Shown here one piece after another: positions 62,938 through 64,000 of a stretch of 64,000 bases of DNA. The notes beneath the pieces are model-generated. The model worked only from the letters and a program-made list of their open reading frames with translations. It ran no database searches and was not told the DNA's origin. The first letter of the stretch is position 1, and the number at the start of each line of letters is the position of its first letter. The position numbers and the translations under genes are program-made. The stretch comes from Hyphococcus sp. (GTDB lineage Bacteria; Pseudomonadota; Alphaproteobacteria; Caulobacterales; Parvularculaceae), in contig JAJFGA010000031.1 of the NCBI GenBank assembly GCA_021776375.1, positions 1 to 64,000 of the forward strand. The letters are read 5' to 3'.

Positions 62938-63710
62938 TGCGTTTGGCCGCCATCATCTGGATAGGGTTCGCGGTTGCATCGGCGCAGGCCGCTGAAATCG
63001 CCATTGCCCTGACCAATGACCACGTTGAGGTCGATACAGGGTTTTCCGGCGCCCGGCTGACTTTGTTCGGCGCCATCAGCGGCATTGAAGCGCCGGAAAC
63101 AGGCGCTGGCGTAGACATTATTTCGGTCATCCGCGGGCCCGCGACGCAATTTGAAATTCGTCAGCTGCAAAAGAGCGGTCCGATATGGATGCCGGGCAAC
63201 ACCCATGCGATCAAGGATGCGCCCGGGCTGTACCTGACCAACGCCAACAGACCGATCACCGACATCGCCCCCTTGCCGGACCAGGCCGCCTATCATCTTG
63301 GTACGGATTTTCTAAAAATCGATGCCACACAAGATCATCGCGAGGCGCCGGATGAGGCGCAAACCAGCGCGCAGGCCGAATTGTTCGCCAAAGCTTTTGT
63401 AACCGAGGTCGAGGACGCCGGCCTTTATCGCGACCGGATCGGCGGCGTCGAATTTAAAAAAGGCTCCCTCTTCGCCATCAATGTCGATCTGCCCGCCAAC
63501 ACGCCGGTCGGCGACTACAGCGTCGCAGTCTATCTCTATCAGGACGGCGTCTTACTGGGGCGCGACGAGGCTGATCTGGTGGTCAATAAAGTCGGTATTG
63601 AGCGGCGCATTTTCGACCTCGCCCACAACCAGCCGGTGACTTACGGCATCCTCTGCGTCGCCATATCACTTTTTGCAGGTTGGATTGCAGCGCTTGCATT
63701 TCGCAAATGA
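62934..63710 (+). CDS. TIGR02186 family envelope protein
   Basis: A protein of 258 residues with a signal peptide (MMRLAAIIWIGFAVASAQAAE), a periplasmic beta-rich domain that begins IAIALTNDHVEVDTGFSGARLTLFGAISG, and one C-terminal membrane helix (VTYGILCVAISLFAGWIAALAFRK). This matches the TIGR02186 group, which is usually encoded beside TauE/SafE transporters, so it is probably a transporter accessory. The start at ATG 62934 overlaps the transporter stop, and the long N-terminal part of the track ORF is a frame shadow of the transporter gene. Confidence 0.82.
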   Translation: MMRLAAIIWIGFAVASAQAAEIAIALTNDHVEVDTGFSGARLTLFGAISGIEAPETGAGVDIISVIRGPATQFEIRQLQKSGPIWMPGNTHAIKDAPGLYLTNANRPITDIAPLPDQAAYHLGTDFLKIDATQDHREAPDEAQTSAQAELFAKAFVTEVEDAGLYRDRIGGVEFKKGSLFAINVDLPANTPVGDYSVAVYLYQDGVLLGRDEADLVVNKVGIERRIFDLAHNQPVTYGILCVAISLFAGWIAALAFRK

Positions 63711-63744
63711 GAATTATGGGCTAGGCTGAGGCCGGAGGGGTGAT

Positions 63745-64000
63745 ATGGCCAACCGGCAAAAAGAACAGATGACGCGGCTCGGCCTATTGTCGTTGACGCC
63801 GTTTATCCTCGCCGCCGTCGCTTTATGGCTGAGCCCGTGGCTGTTGCCGCAATACATCGCGCTCGATTTTCATCAGCTCGCGCTGATCTATGGCGGCGCC
63901 ATGGTCGCCTATCTTGCCGGCGCAGGCGCCGGTGTCACACTATCGCCGGCGGTGAAGCAATATGAATCCTTCCTACCCGGCCAACTCATCACCCTCCTCG
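63745..64000 (+). CDS. DUF3429 membrane protein, 5' part, cut by window end
   Basis: An open frame of 85 codons running off the right edge and absent from the ORF track. It begins MANRQKEQMTRLGLLSLTPF, with GGAGGGG ahead of the ATG, and has hydrophobic stretches ILAAVALWLSPWLL and LALIYGGAMVAYLAGAG. The pattern (LGLLSLTPF, then a Tyr-Gly-Ala helix with a small-residue run) is that of DUF3429 proteins, small inner-membrane proteins of unknown function. It follows the TIGR02186 gene by 34 bp and may be in the same operon. Confidence 0.65.
   Translation, partial: MANRQKEQMTRLGLLSLTPFILAAVALWLSPWLLPQYIALDFHQLALIYGGAMVAYLAGAGAGVTLSPAVKQYESFLPGQLITLL

Noticed and set aside
62484-63710. 408-codon ORF with a long N-terminal Arg/His-rich part
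   Set aside because: The first 150 codons are a shadow of the TauE/SafE gene. The real TIGR02186 protein starts at 62934 with a signal peptide.
1-64000. tRNA, rRNA, IS elements, prophage or integrase genes
   Set aside because: I looked through the gaps and ORFs and found no cloverleaf, no rRNA-like sequence, no transposase, integrase or phage protein. A tRNAscan or covariance search was not possible here.

Overview
The window looks like a chromosomal segment of a free-living alphaproteobacterium with roughly 58-60% GC. The evidence is a PodJ-type polarity protein, two TTAA-N7-TTAA sites matching the CtrA consensus, a direct-repeat (GTTC-type) LexA box candidate at recA, a NadQ-type NAD regulator, the eukaryote-like NADP isocitrate dehydrogenase type, and a stop-start overlap style typical of the class. 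The general look (exported His/Arg/Asp-rich protein, M13 and DUF885 exported peptidases, PPDK, orphan Dcm-Vsr) would fit a Parvularculales or Hyphomonadales relative, but that placement is inference. I saw no rRNA, tRNA, IS element, prophage or CRISPR array.

Layout. 1-7.9 kb: 5' end of rpsD, a VPxPGA-CTERM exported protein, yhhQ, an M13 peptidase, trmJ, then icd and recQ. 8-11 kb: two paralogous DUF2807 (head-GIN) secreted proteins flanking a cyclic-nucleotide-binding voltage-gated K+ channel. 11-15.5 kb: alaS, a VOC protein, recA. 15.7-19.3 kb: polytopic membrane proteins and an AsmA protein. 19.5-29.5 kb: a NAD island (HD hydrolase, Cys-phosphatase, nadQ, MBL hydrolase, sulfotransferase, nadA, beta-propeller protein, nadB, nadC, PqqB-like lipoprotein), with a near-perfect palindrome over the nadA promoter that I propose as the NadQ operator. 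29.5-35 kb: SleB-type wall hydrolase with a CtrA-like box, ppdK, and a large unknown membrane protein. 35-44.3 kb: glyS and glyQ, separated by about 4.4 kb of unrelated genes, with surface or wall genes (TPR-sulfotransferase, FkbM methyltransferase, MtgA). 44.3-50.3 kb: GST, Rieske oxygenase, APC permease, dimethylargininase-like hydrolase, kynB-kynU. 50.5-58.5 kb: exported proteins including the Arg/Asp/His repeat protein, Dcm-Vsr, a DUF885 lipoprotein, an acyl-CoA dehydrogenase. 58.7-64 kb: podJ, TauE/SafE exporter, TIGR02186 protein, and a DUF3429 gene cut by the window end.

Points most worth attention: a pair of inverted REP-like palindromes inserted in frame (120 bp, 40 codons) inside glyS; a second two-hairpin repeat present at 15.7 and 34.9 kb, each time just past the 3' end of a membrane-protein gene; the NAD island with its operator palindrome and two unexplained signalling-type hydrolases; the duplicated DUF2807 genes around an ion channel; and the CtrA-like sites upstream of a cell wall hydrolase and of podJ. 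Most of the window is otherwise ordinary housekeeping sequence. I did not find a clear multi-gene defence or mobile system.
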